10,173 nucleotides of DNA from an uncultured bacterium (GCA_947364395.1 CANASS010000058.1:1-10173); one strand, 5' to 3'. Counted from the stretch's first letter, positions 1-7,004 are shown. Numbers and translations are program-made. Notes: generated by a model from the letters alone, not told the origin.

Positions 1-92
1 TTTGTGCGCTGTGCTGATTATTCTAATTTACTGCAATTTATTCTTGACTTCTGGCTCACCGGCCCCAGGGCGGGAAGAACGTCCCCCGCCGC

Positions 93-121
93 TTGCTTCC
101 AGGGCCGAAAAGTGGTATACT
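93..121 (+). promoter_or_regulatory. polA promoter, extended -10 type
   Basis: A -35 box TTGCTT (93-98) and a -10 box TATACT (116-121) are separated by exactly 17 bases. A TG at 113-114 one base before the -10 makes it an extended -10. Transcription would start near 128, giving a leader of about 28 bases before the polA start. The bases further upstream (roughly 1-50) are AT-richer than the rest of the window and hold no recognisable gene. The promoter overlaps an in-frame TTG at 93 that could be mistaken for an earlier polA start. Confidence 0.8.
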
Positions 122-142
122 ATATCATTCTCATCACAATGC

Positions 143-148
143 GAGGTG
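143..148 (+). promoter_or_regulatory. polA ribosome binding site
   Basis: GAGGTG lies 7 bases before the ATG at 156. It supports that ATG over the in-frame TTG at 93, which sits inside the -35 box and would add 21 residues unlike the family's N-terminus. Confidence 0.75.
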
Positions 149-155
149 TCCCCTT

Positions 156-2825
156 ATGAAGCTCATGGTTATCGACGGCAATTCCATCGTCAACCGGGCC
201 TTTTACGGCGTCAGTCAGAACCTGACCACCCGGGAGGGCCTGCCCACCAACGCCATCTTCGGCTTTTTGAACATCCTGCTCAAGCTGCTGGACGAGGAGC
301 GGCCCCAGGGTCTGGCGGTGGCCTTCGACATGCGGGCCCCCACCTTCCGCCACAAGGCCTTCGCCGAGTACAAGGCCCAGCGCAAGGGGATGCCGGAGGA
401 ACTGGCCGTCCAGATGCCGGTGCTCAAGGAGGTGCTGGACGCCATGAACATCCGCCGGTACGAGCTGGAGGGCTGGGAGGCCGACGACCTGCTGGGCACC
501 ATGGCCCGGGTGAACGCCGCCCAGGGGGGGGAGACAGTCATTGTCACCGGGGACAAGGATTCCCTCCAGCTCATTGACGGACAGACCTCCGTGAAGCTGG
601 TGACCACCCGCATGGGCCAGACCACCACCCGGAACGTCACCCCCGAGGAGTTCCGGGCGGAGTACGGCTTCGACCCCATCCACATGATCGACCTGAAGGC
701 GCTGATGGGGGACTCTTCCGACAACTACCCCGGCGTGAAGGGGGTGGGGGAAAAGACCGCCATGGCCCTGATCCAGACGTATCAGACGGTGGACGCCATC
801 TATGAAAAGCTCCCGGATATCGACGCCAAGCCGGGCGTCATCAAAAAGCTCACCGAGGGGGAGGCGGACGCCCGGCTGAGCTATGACCTGGCCGTCATCC
901 GCACCGACGCGCCCATGGACTTCCGCCCGGCGGACGCGGAGCGCAGGCCCTTCGACGGCCCGGCTTTGTATGAAAAGCTGCTTCAGCTGGAGTTCAACAA
1001 GCTCATCGACAAGCTGAAGCTCACCCCCGGCCCTGCGGCCTCCGCCCCCGAGGCGGAGCCGGAGGAGGAGGTTCAGGTTACCATAGTGCCCGTCCTCACG
1101 GAGGCGGATTTCGCCGCCGCCCTGCCCAAGTGGGAGGGGGCGGACTGCGTGGCCGTTCTGCCCCTGCCCGCTCTGGACGGGGTGGCGGTGAGCCTGGGCG
1201 AGGACGACGGCAGGCGGGCGTACCTCTACGATATCCGCGCCGCCTCCTATGAGGGGGACTACCGCGCCCTATTGGCGGCACTGTTCGGCCCCGCAGTAAA
1301 AAAGGCGGTTCACGGCGTCAAGGAGCTGTGCCGAGGGCTGCTGGACGAGGGAATCGAGGGGTCGGGCTTCGTGTTCGACACGGAGCTGGCCGCTTATCTC
1401 CTGGACCCCACGGCGGGCAGCTACGAGATCCGCAAGCTGGCCGCGTCCTACTTCAAAAAGGCAGTGGAGCAGAAGGCGGCCCTCCAGGAGGGGGAGCAGC
1501 TTTCCTTCCTCACCGATGAGCTGAAGGAGCAGACCGCCTGGTATGAGGACACGGCCTGGATCGAGGCCTTTTACCAGCTGTTCAAGCCCAAGCTGGAGGA
1601 GCTGGGGCTGATGCCGGTGCTGACGGACATTGAGCTCCCCCTGTGCCCGGTGCTGGCCCGGATGGAAAAGGCCGGGGTGCTGGTGGACGGTCAGGCTCTG
1701 GCCCACTTCGGCAAGCAGCTTCAGCTGGGGATCGACGTGCTCACGCAGGAGATTTACGCCCTGGCCGGGGAGGAGTTCAACATTCTCTCCCCCAAGCAGC
1801 TGGGACACATTCTCTTTGACAAACTGGGCCTGCCCCCCATCAAAAAGACCAAGACCGGCTATTCCACCAACGCCGACGTGATGGAGAAGCTGCGGCCCAA
1901 GCATGAGATCGTGGGCAAGGTGCTGGACTACCGCCAGCTCACCAAGCTGAACTCCACCTATGTGGAGGGGCTGGGCAAGGTCATCGCCGCAGACGGGCGT
2001 ATCCACACCAGCTTCCAGAACACCGTCACCGCCACGGGCCGCTTGAGCTCCACCGAGCCCAATTTGCAGAACATCCCCGTGCGCACCCCCCTGGGGGCGG
2101 AGATGCGGAAAATGTTCGTGGCCCCGGCGGGGAAGGTGCTGGTGGACGCGGACTACTCCCAGATCGAACTGCGGCTGCTGGCCCACATGTCCGGGGACCA
2201 GGCCATGATCGGCGGCTTCAGCTCCGGGGTGGATATCCACACCGTCACCGCCTCCCAGGTGTTCGGCCTCCCCCAGGACCAGGTGCCCCCGGAGCTGCGC
2301 CGGGCGGCGAAGGCCGTCAACTTCGGCATTGTCTACGGCATCTCGGCCTTCTCCCTGTCCGACGACATCCACGTCTCCGTGGCCCAGGCTAAGGAGTATA
2401 TGGAGAAGTATTTTGAGCACTATTCCGGCGTGCGCTCCTATATGGACCGGGTGGTGGCCCAGGGCCGGGAGGACGGCTTTGTGTCCACCATGTACGGGCG
2501 GCGGCGCTGGCTGCCGGAGCTGAAGAGCTCCAACTTCAATACCCGCTCCTTCGGCGAGCGGGTGGCGCTGAACATGCCCATCCAGGGCACGGCGGCGGAC
2601 ATCATCAAGCTGGCCATGATAAAGGTGGACGCCCGCCTGCGGGCCGAGGGGCTGGAGGCCCGGCTGGTGCTCCAGGTCCACGACGAGCTCATCGTGGAGT
2701 GCCCCGAGGGGGAGGCGGAACAGGTGAAGGTCCTGCTCCAGGAGGAGATGGAGGGGGTGGCCGCGCTGTCGGTGCCCCTGGTGGCCGACGCAAAGGCGGG
2801 ACGCACCTGGGCGGAGTGTCATTGA
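156..2825 (+). CDS. polA: DNA polymerase I
   Basis: An 889-residue family A DNA polymerase that fills gaps and removes RNA primers during lagging-strand synthesis and excision repair. The 5' nuclease domain occupies about residues 1-290, with acidic metal ligands at D7, D58, E108/D110/D111, D133/D135 and D186/D189, followed by the helix-hairpin-helix YPGVKGVGEKTA. A short acidic, alanine-rich linker (about 290-306) leads into a 3'-5' exonuclease fold (about 307-485). The first exonuclease motif, DTE in E. coli, reads AVLP near residue 333, and the third motif (YxxxD) is not recognisable. Only the middle Asp survives (D408 in FDTELAAYLLDP), so proofreading is very probably lost, as in other Firmicutes. 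The polymerase domain (about 490-889) is intact: motif A DYSQIELR with D666, motif B RRAAKAVNFGIVYG at 715-728, and motif C HDE at 842-844. The ATG at 156 fits the ribosome binding site and the family's MxxxVIDGNS start. Confidence 0.98.
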   Translation: MKLMVIDGNSIVNRAFYGVSQNLTTREGLPTNAIFGFLNILLKLLDEERPQGLAVAFDMRAPTFRHKAFAEYKAQRKGMPEELAVQMPVLKEVLDAMNIRRYELEGWEADDLLGTMARVNAAQGGETVIVTGDKDSLQLIDGQTSVKLVTTRMGQTTTRNVTPEEFRAEYGFDPIHMIDLKALMGDSSDNYPGVKGVGEKTAMALIQTYQTVDAIYEKLPDIDAKPGVIKKLTEGEADARLSYDLAVIRTDAPMDFRPADAERRPFDGPALYEKLLQLEFNKLIDKLKLTPGPAASAPEAEPEEEVQVTIVPVLTEADFAAALPKWEGADCVAVLPLPALDGVAVSLGEDDGRRAYLYDIRAASYEGDYRALLAALFGPAVKKAVHGVKELCRGLLDEGIEGSGFVFDTELAAYLLDPTAGSYEIRKLAASYFKKAVEQKAALQEGEQLSFLTDELKEQTAWYEDTAWIEAFYQLFKPKLEELGLMPVLTDIELPLCPVLARMEKAGVLVDGQALAHFGKQLQLGIDVLTQEIYALAGEEFNILSPKQLGHILFDKLGLPPIKKTKTGYSTNADVMEKLRPKHEIVGKVLDYRQLTKLNSTYVEGLGKVIAADGRIHTSFQNTVTATGRLSSTEPNLQNIPVRTPLGAEMRKMFVAPAGKVLVDADYSQIELRLLAHMSGDQAMIGGFSSGVDIHTVTASQVFGLPQDQVPPELRRAAKAVNFGIVYGISAFSLSDDIHVSVAQAKEYMEKYFEHYSGVRSYMDRVVAQGREDGFVSTMYGRRRWLPELKSSNFNTRSFGERVALNMPIQGTAADIIKLAMIKVDARLRAEGLEARLVLQVHDELIVECPEGEAEQVKVLLQEEMEGVAALSVPLVADAKAGRTWAECH

Positions 2826-2830
2826 CCGTC

Positions 2831-2908
2831 GTAGGGTGCGGCGACCCGGTGCGCCGCTGTTCCGCGCCGAATTCACAATAAGGCGGTCCGCCGAGCCGCA
2901 GCCCTTAC
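2831..2908. repeat. Imperfect inverted repeat between polA and the nucleosidase-like gene
   Basis: The left end GTAGGGTGCGGC (2831-2842) matches the reverse complement of the right end GCCGCAGCCCTTAC (2895-2908), apart from two single-base insertions. Smaller palindromes lie inside: GCGGCG/CGCCGC (2838-2843 with 2852-2857) and GGCGGTCCGCC (2882-2892). No T-run follows, so this is not a standard intrinsic terminator. It has the look of a short dispersed palindromic element, but only one copy is visible here. Confidence 0.4.
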
Positions 2909-2932
2909 CCATGAACGGAAGGGAGACATATT

Positions 2933-3691
2933 ATGAGCTTATTCGACACCTTTGACCCCGATTCCGAGGAAATCGTGAAATTTGAATACCAGCGATCCTT
3001 CAAGCCCACGGACGCTTTCCCGGAAACGGTGGTGATGACCTTCAAGGAGGAGACCTTCCAGGTGCTGGACCACCTCTGCCCCGCTGAGGTGGTGGCCACG
3101 CTCCGGGAGGGCCGGGACGTTCCCATCTACAAGCTGAACTGGAACGGCCGGAGCATCGGCATTTTCCAGACCCTCATCGGCGGCGCGGGGACGGCCGGCC
3201 TGCTGGAGGAGGCGCTGGCCATGGGCGCGAAAAAGGTGCTGCTCTACGGCTCCTGCGGGGTGCTGGACTCGGCCCATGCGGCGGGCCGCTTCATCCTGCC
3301 CACCCAGGCCTACCGGGATGAGGGAACCAGCTACCACTACATGCCGGTGAGCGATTACGTGGACATCCCCACCGCCCAGCGGCTGGGCGAAATTTTCGAC
3401 GCGCTGAACCTGCCCTATGTGAAGGGCCGTGTGTGGACCACCGATGCCTTCTACCGGGAGACTCGGAACAACATGGAAAAACGCAGGGCGGAGGGCTGTA
3501 TTGCCGTAGATATGGAGTGCGCCTCCGCCATGGCGGTGGGGCGGTTCCGAGGTGTGCCGGTGTATCAGTTCCTCTACGCCGAGGACAGCCTGGATGGGGA
3601 CGCCTGGGACCCCCGCACGATGGGTGCGCGGCCCGCGTCGGACTATGAAACCCACCTGCGGGTGGCGTTGGAGGCCGCGTCGCGGCTGTAG
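2933..3691 (+). CDS. Nucleoside phosphorylase/nucleosidase superfamily protein
   Basis: A 252-residue soluble protein of the PNP/UDP phosphorylase superfamily, whose members cleave the N-glycosidic bond of nucleosides with phosphate or water. Family features are GGAGTAGLLEEAL followed by VLLYGSCGVL, AYRDEGTSYHY, and VDMECASAMA with E195 (the ribose-binding Glu of the family). D218 in YAEDS lies 23 residues later, where purine-specific members carry their general-acid Asp. The GDPxR phosphate loop of uridine phosphorylases is missing: that stretch reads MTFKEE (residues 35-40). The Arg expected just before GSCG is Leu. By eye, E40 falls where MTA/SAH nucleosidase has its water-activating Glu12. 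A hydrolytic purine nucleosidase is therefore as plausible as a phosphorylase; the substrate cannot be read from sequence alone. An AAGGGAG site (2919-2925), 7 bases upstream, fixes the ATG. The gene follows polA by 107 bases with no clear promoter, so it may be co-transcribed. Confidence 0.82.
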   Translation: MSLFDTFDPDSEEIVKFEYQRSFKPTDAFPETVVMTFKEETFQVLDHLCPAEVVATLREGRDVPIYKLNWNGRSIGIFQTLIGGAGTAGLLEEALAMGAKKVLLYGSCGVLDSAHAAGRFILPTQAYRDEGTSYHYMPVSDYVDIPTAQRLGEIFDALNLPYVKGRVWTTDAFYRETRNNMEKRRAEGCIAVDMECASAMAVGRFRGVPVYQFLYAEDSLDGDAWDPRTMGARPASDYETHLRVALEAASRL

Positions 3692-3701
3692 GGTCAAGGG
3701 C

Positions 3702-3729
3702 GTTCCTTTTTCTTGAAAGAAAAAGGAAC
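3702..3729. repeat. 13-bp perfect A/T-rich palindrome
   Basis: GTTCCTTTTTCTT (3702-3714) is the exact reverse complement of AAGAAAAAGGAAC (3717-3729), with only GA between. As RNA it would form a 12-bp stem closed by a UGAA loop, starting 10 bases after the upstream stop codon. No terminal U-tract follows, and the pyrimidine/purine arms differ from normal GC-rich terminator stems. It could act as a weak terminator or mRNA 3' end stabiliser, or belong to a repeated intergenic element. The choice among these is inference. Confidence 0.6.
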
Positions 3730-3763
3730 CGAAAAAGAACTTTAGTTCGCTGACGGCCCGGAA

Positions 3764-3785
3764 GCGGAATCCTGTACGGTTCCGC
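3764..3785. repeat. Hairpin upstream of rimI
   Basis: GCGGAA (3764-3769) pairs with TTCCGC (3780-3785). CC (3771-3772) can also pair with GG (3778-3779) if one T is bulged, around the loop TGTAC. It lies 25 bases before the rimI start and just upstream of its Shine-Dalgarno. I found no convincing promoter in this 119-base gap. Confidence 0.4.
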
Positions 3786-3799
3786 ACGGCAGCCAACTT

Positions 3800-3805
3800 G
3801 GGAGG
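3800..3805 (+). promoter_or_regulatory. rimI ribosome binding site
   Basis: GGGAGG lies 5 bases before the GTG at 3811. It is the evidence for choosing that non-ATG start. Confidence 0.65.
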
Positions 3806-3810
3806 GCGCT

Positions 3811-4254
3811 GTGAAAATTCAAATCATACCGATGACAAAAGATCACCTGCCCGCTGTGGCGGCGCTGGAAAAAACCTGCTTCCCCGCCGACCCCTGGAGC
3901 GAGGCGCTGTTTCAGGAGGCGCTGGAAAACCCCCGGGTATCCGTCCTGCTGGCCCAGGGGGAGGACGGCGCGGTGCTGGGCTACGCCGTGCTGTCCGTCA
4001 TTCTGGACGAGGGCAATCTGGACAACATCGCCGTGGCCCGGCCCGCCCGCCGCCGGGGGGTGGGGGACGCCCTGCTGTCCGTCCTGACCGGCTTCGGGCG
4101 GGAACACCTGGCCTGCCTCATGCTGGAGGTCCGGGCCTCCAACGCCCCCGCCATCGCCCTGTATGAGAAGCACGGCTTCGCGGCGGTGGGACGGCGGAAA
4201 AACTACTATGACGCGCCGCGGGAGGACGCGGTGCTGATGACGCTGACATTTTAG
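3811..4254 (+). CDS. rimI: Ribosomal protein S18-alanine N-acetyltransferase
   Basis: A 147-residue single-domain GNAT enzyme that transfers acetyl from acetyl-CoA to the N-terminal alanine of ribosomal protein S18. It has the acetyl-CoA pyrophosphate loop RRRGVG (residues 80-85) after the strand NLDNIAVA. The RimI C-terminal signature is complete: LEVRASNAPAIALYEKHGF, then GRRKNYYDAPREDAVLM. E106 and Y118 correspond by spacing to the catalytic Glu and Tyr described for RimI. Length is normal for the family. The GTG start is supported by the Shine-Dalgarno just upstream and by the typical beta-1 start KIQIIPMT. It is the first gene of a four-gene coupled run ending in tsaD, a pairing common in Firmicutes, where rimI is usually next to tsaB and tsaD. 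Its stop codon overlaps the Shine-Dalgarno of the next gene. Confidence 0.93.
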   Translation: MKIQIIPMTKDHLPAVAALEKTCFPADPWSEALFQEALENPRVSVLLAQGEDGAVLGYAVLSVILDEGNLDNIAVARPARRRGVGDALLSVLTGFGREHLACLMLEVRASNAPAIALYEKHGFAAVGRRKNYYDAPREDAVLMTLTF

Positions 4255-4266
4255 GAGAGTTGAAAC

Positions 4267-4890
4267 ATGGAACTGAAGCTGCTGAACAAGGAGGAGCTCA
4301 CCGCCCTCTACCAAAACGAGATCGTGGAGGATTTTCCCCACTCGGAGCTGAAGCCCTTAAAGGCCATGCTCCGGCTGATGGACCTGGGCCTGTATGACCC
4401 CCTGCTCATCACCGAGGGCGGACAGCCGGTGGGCTACGCCATGATGTGGCTGACAAAAGACCGCTCCGGCGCGCTGCTGGAGTATTTCGGGGTGCTGCGG
4501 GGGCTGCGCAACGCCGGGCAGGGCACGAAAATTTTGGAGCTGCTGTTCCAGCGCTACGGCCAGCTCTTCGGCGAGGCGGAGGCCCCCTGCTCCCATGACC
4601 CCGACATCAACGAGCTGCGCCAGCGCCGTCTTGCCTTCTATGAGCGCAACGGCTTCCGGGTGCTGGACTACCAGTGCGCCCTGTTCGGGGTGCGGTTCAA
4701 CTGCCTCTACCGGGGGCCGGAGACCGGCGACAGGAAGGTGGAGGCCCTCCACCGGGGGGTGTACGCCGGGTACTTCTCCCCCGGCCATATGGAGCGGTAT
4801 ATCCAGCTCCCCTTGAAGCCGGACGAGGCCGTCAAGCCCGCCCCGGAGTGGGTGGAGGAGGCCTTCCCGGAAGGGGGCGGGGCCCTATGA
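4267..4890 (+). CDS. GNAT family N-acetyltransferase
   Basis: A 207-residue GNAT-fold protein of unknown substrate. The core is visible as a conserved EDFPHSELKPLKAMLRLM segment (about 21-38), a central strand GYAMMWL, the strand LLEYFGV (70-76), and an acetyl-CoA loop RNAGQGTKIL (81-90). The late motif RRLAFYERNGFRVLDY (120-135) carries the tyrosine often used as general acid. It resembles a GNAT family common in gut Clostridia whose members have no assigned function. After the core (from about residue 150) comes a tail rich in charged and aromatic residues (YAGYFSPGHMERYIQLPL) that is probably an extension rather than another domain. AGGAGAG (4253-4259), 7 bases before the ATG, overlaps the rimI stop. 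The gene ends in an ATGA overlap with the following gene, so the three genes are very likely translated from one message. Confidence 0.87.
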   Translation: MELKLLNKEELTALYQNEIVEDFPHSELKPLKAMLRLMDLGLYDPLLITEGGQPVGYAMMWLTKDRSGALLEYFGVLRGLRNAGQGTKILELLFQRYGQLFGEAEAPCSHDPDINELRQRRLAFYERNGFRVLDYQCALFGVRFNCLYRGPETGDRKVEALHRGVYAGYFSPGHMERYIQLPLKPDEAVKPAPEWVEEAFPEGGGAL

Positions 4891-5897
4891 AGATCGGCGC
4901 GGCGCTGACCGGGCCCCGGCTGTACCTCCGGGACCACAGGCCCGGCGACCTGGACTTTTCCGCCGGGATGTGGCTGGACGAAGAAAACGGGCGCTACCTC
5001 AGCGATCCCACTTGGGACTATGTGGACGCCCCCTTCCAAAAGGCGCTGGACACCCTTCAGGACAGTGGGACCGGCTATTACCTCACCGCCTGCCTAAGCG
5101 GGACGGAGGAGCGGGTGGGCACCTGCTGCCTGTTCCCGGACAAGAGCGGAGAGGGGTACGACATTGGCTATTGCGTCCATAAGAGCCGCTGGGGGCAGGG
5201 CTTTGGCCGGGAAATCGTGGAACTGGCTATTGGCTGGGTCCGCGCCCAAGGCGGCAAATGGCTGACGGCAGAGGCGGCCGACGAAAACTGCCCGTCCCGA
5301 GCCCTGCTGGAACAATGCGGCTTTGTGCCGGAGCGGGCGGCGGCGTTTGAGAAATACCATATGGGTGTGCGCTATCCCAGCCATATCTACCGGCTGGTCC
5401 TATCGCCGCCGGCGGCCTTGGGGGAGCGCACCGCCGAAAGCGCGGCCCGTTCCTTTGAGCGGATGAACACCCCGGCCATCCGCGCCACCCTCCCGCTGAA
5501 GGCCAGGACGGCGGAGGAAGCGGCGGCGGACTTTTACGCCTCCCAGCTCCCCGGCGCGACCAGCTTCGGGCGGACCATCCTGGCGGACGGGCGGCACGTG
5601 GGGGACGTGTGGTGCTACTGCATCGACCCGGAAGCCGCGCCCAGCGCCATGGTGAGCTGCTGCGTCTTTGAGCCGCCCCTCTGGGGCCGGGGCGTGGCGT
5701 CCCAGGCCCTCGGGCTGTTTCTGGCGGAGATCGTGCCCAGGTTCGGCCTCAAGACCGTGGGCGCGTTCACGTATTCAGAAAACCTGGCCTCCATCCGGGT
5801 GCTGAAGAAAAACGGTTTCCGGCTCGTGGAGGAATTTGAGGAGGACGGCAGGGCCTCCCAATACTTTGAATACCACACAGAAAGCGTGATTGCATGA
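4887..5897 (+). CDS. Tandem two-domain GNAT acetyltransferase
   Basis: A 336-residue protein made of two GNAT domains in one frame. The first (about 1-172) resembles RimJ/RimL-type acetyltransferases: LTGPRLYLRDHRPGD at the start, acetyl-CoA loop RWGQGFG (101-107), and ENCPSRALLEQCGF (133-146). The second (about 195-336) also starts like a RimJ/L core and has the loop WGRGVA (266-271), then SENLASIRVLKKNGF (297-311) and a typical GNAT end. The linker (about 173-195) is alanine- and charge-rich. No stop or frameshift lies between the domains, so this is a true fusion or internal duplication. Substrates are unknown; RimJ/L relatives acetylate protein N-termini or small amines. The ATG at 4887 shares ATGA with the upstream stop and follows a G-rich Shine-Dalgarno-like stretch near 4870-4877. 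An upstream in-frame start at 4674 would run inside the previous gene and is rejected. The stop overlaps the tsaD start by 4 bases. Confidence 0.9.
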   Translation: MKIGAALTGPRLYLRDHRPGDLDFSAGMWLDEENGRYLSDPTWDYVDAPFQKALDTLQDSGTGYYLTACLSGTEERVGTCCLFPDKSGEGYDIGYCVHKSRWGQGFGREIVELAIGWVRAQGGKWLTAEAADENCPSRALLEQCGFVPERAAAFEKYHMGVRYPSHIYRLVLSPPAALGERTAESAARSFERMNTPAIRATLPLKARTAEEAAADFYASQLPGATSFGRTILADGRHVGDVWCYCIDPEAAPSAMVSCCVFEPPLWGRGVASQALGLFLAEIVPRFGLKTVGAFTYSENLASIRVLKKNGFRLVEEFEEDGRASQYFEYHTESVIA

Positions 5898-6904
5898 ATA
5901 TACTGGCCTTTGAATCCTCCTGCGACGAGACCGCCGCCGCCGTGGTCAAGGACGGCCGCACGGTGCTGTCCTCGGTGATCGCCTCCTCGGCGGACATGCA
6001 CGCCGTCTACGGCGGCGTAGTGCCGGAAATCGCCTCCCGGAAGCACGTGGAGGCCATTTCCGGTCTGGCGGACGAGGCTTTGCGGCAGGCGGAGCTGTCC
6101 AAAAAAGAGATTGACGCGGTGGCGGTGACCTACGCCCCCGGCCTCATCGGGGCTCTGCTGGTGGGGGTGTCCTTCGCCAAGTCCGCCGCCTTTGGGCTGG
6201 GGGTGCCGCTGATCCCCGTCCACCACGTCCGGGGCCACATCGCCGCCAACTATATCGCCCACCCAGACCTGGAGCCCCCGTTCCTGTGCCTGTGCGTGTC
6301 CGGCGGCACCACCGCCCTGGTGGACGTGAAGGATTACACCCATTTTGAGGTGCTGGGGGGCACTCGGGACGACGCGGCGGGAGAGTGCTTCGACAAGACC
6401 GCCCGGGTGCTGGGGCTGGGCTACCCCGGCGGCGGGCCCATGGACAGGATGGCCCAGGGCGGTGATGACAGTGCGTATTCATTTCCCCGGGCCCACGTGG
6501 CCGACCACCCGCTGGATATGTCCTTCTCCGGGCTGAAAACGTCGGTGCTCAACACCATCCACAACGCCCGGCAGAAGGGGGAGGCGCTGGACCTCCACGA
6601 TCTGGCCGCCTCCTTTGCCGCCGCCGTGTCCGACTCCCTGATCCCCCGGGTGATGGAGGCCGGCCGCATGACGGGCTATTGTAAAATCGCCGTGGCGGGG
6701 GGCGTGGCCGCCAACAGCCGCATCCGGGCGGACCTGGAGGCCGCCTGCGCCCGGGCCGGGGCCAAGCTGTGGCTCCCGCCCCTGGCCCTGTGCGGCGACA
6801 ACGCCGCCATGATCGGCAGTCAGGGATATTACGAGTACCTGGCGGGCCATACCGCCGGGTGGGAGCTGAACGCCAAAGCCAGCCTGGATATCTCCAAAGG
6901 GTAA
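5894..6904 (+). CDS. tsaD: tRNA N6-adenosine threonylcarbamoyltransferase TsaD
   Basis: A 336-residue Kae1/TsaD ASKHA-fold protein. Working with TsaB and TsaE, it transfers the threonylcarbamoyl group from threonylcarbamoyl-AMP to A37 of ANN-decoding tRNAs in the cytoplasm. Family landmarks run in order: ILAFESSCDETAAAVV (3-18), VVPEIASRKH, APGLIGALLVG, metal-binding HHVRGHIAANY with H111 and H115, SGGTT (136-140), DDAAGECFDKTARVLGLGYPGG (D159 onward), FSGLKTSV, GGVAANSR, and metal ligand D302 in CGDNAAMIG. The common form of that last motif is CTDNAA; the T-to-G change is mild. Length is typical. The ATG is embedded in the previous gene's stop (ATGA) and has no good Shine-Dalgarno, so translation is probably coupled. 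tsaB and tsaE, often next to rimI and tsaD in Firmicutes, are not in this window. Confidence 0.98.
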   Translation: MNILAFESSCDETAAAVVKDGRTVLSSVIASSADMHAVYGGVVPEIASRKHVEAISGLADEALRQAELSKKEIDAVAVTYAPGLIGALLVGVSFAKSAAFGLGVPLIPVHHVRGHIAANYIAHPDLEPPFLCLCVSGGTTALVDVKDYTHFEVLGGTRDDAAGECFDKTARVLGLGYPGGGPMDRMAQGGDDSAYSFPRAHVADHPLDMSFSGLKTSVLNTIHNARQKGEALDLHDLAASFAAAVSDSLIPRVMEAGRMTGYCKIAVAGGVAANSRIRADLEAACARAGAKLWLPPLALCGDNAAMIGSQGYYEYLAGHTAGWELNAKASLDISKG

Positions 6905-6922
6905 TTGCTTTTGTTATGTCAA

Positions 6923-6951
6923 CTGCTTTTTGCGCTTTAACCTGTTATAAA
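6923..6951 (+). promoter_or_regulatory. Candidate upstream promoter P1 for fhs
   Basis: The extended -10 TG-T-TATAAA (TG at 6943-6944, hexamer 6946-6951) lies 17 bases after a weak -35 CTGCTT (6923-6928). The layout matches the polA and ilvE promoters in this window. A start near 6958 would give fhs a leader of about 150 bases. The weak point is the -35 box. Confidence 0.5.
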
Positions 6952-6987
6952 ACTAAGCTTTCGGGCCCTGCATAAATATGTAGGTTC

Positions 6988-7004
6988 TCCCAAAGCCATT
7001 GGGG
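6988..7004 (+). other. Small hairpin in the fhs leader
   Basis: CCCAA (6989-6993) pairs with TTGGG (6999-7003) around AGCCA, with an outer T-G wobble. No T-run follows, so it is not a terminator for tsaD. It would lie within the leader RNA made from P1. No known riboswitch core is recognisable around it. Confidence 0.35.

Noticed and set aside
93..155. Earlier TTG start for polA
   Set aside because: The TTG is part of the -35 box and lies upstream of the expected transcription start. The extra residues do not resemble any polA N-terminus.
1269..2912. 547-codon open frame on the - strand opposite polA
   Set aside because: It lies wholly opposite a conserved gene, its protein is His/Gly/Leu-rich with no domain, and long antisense frames are expected in GC-rich coding DNA.
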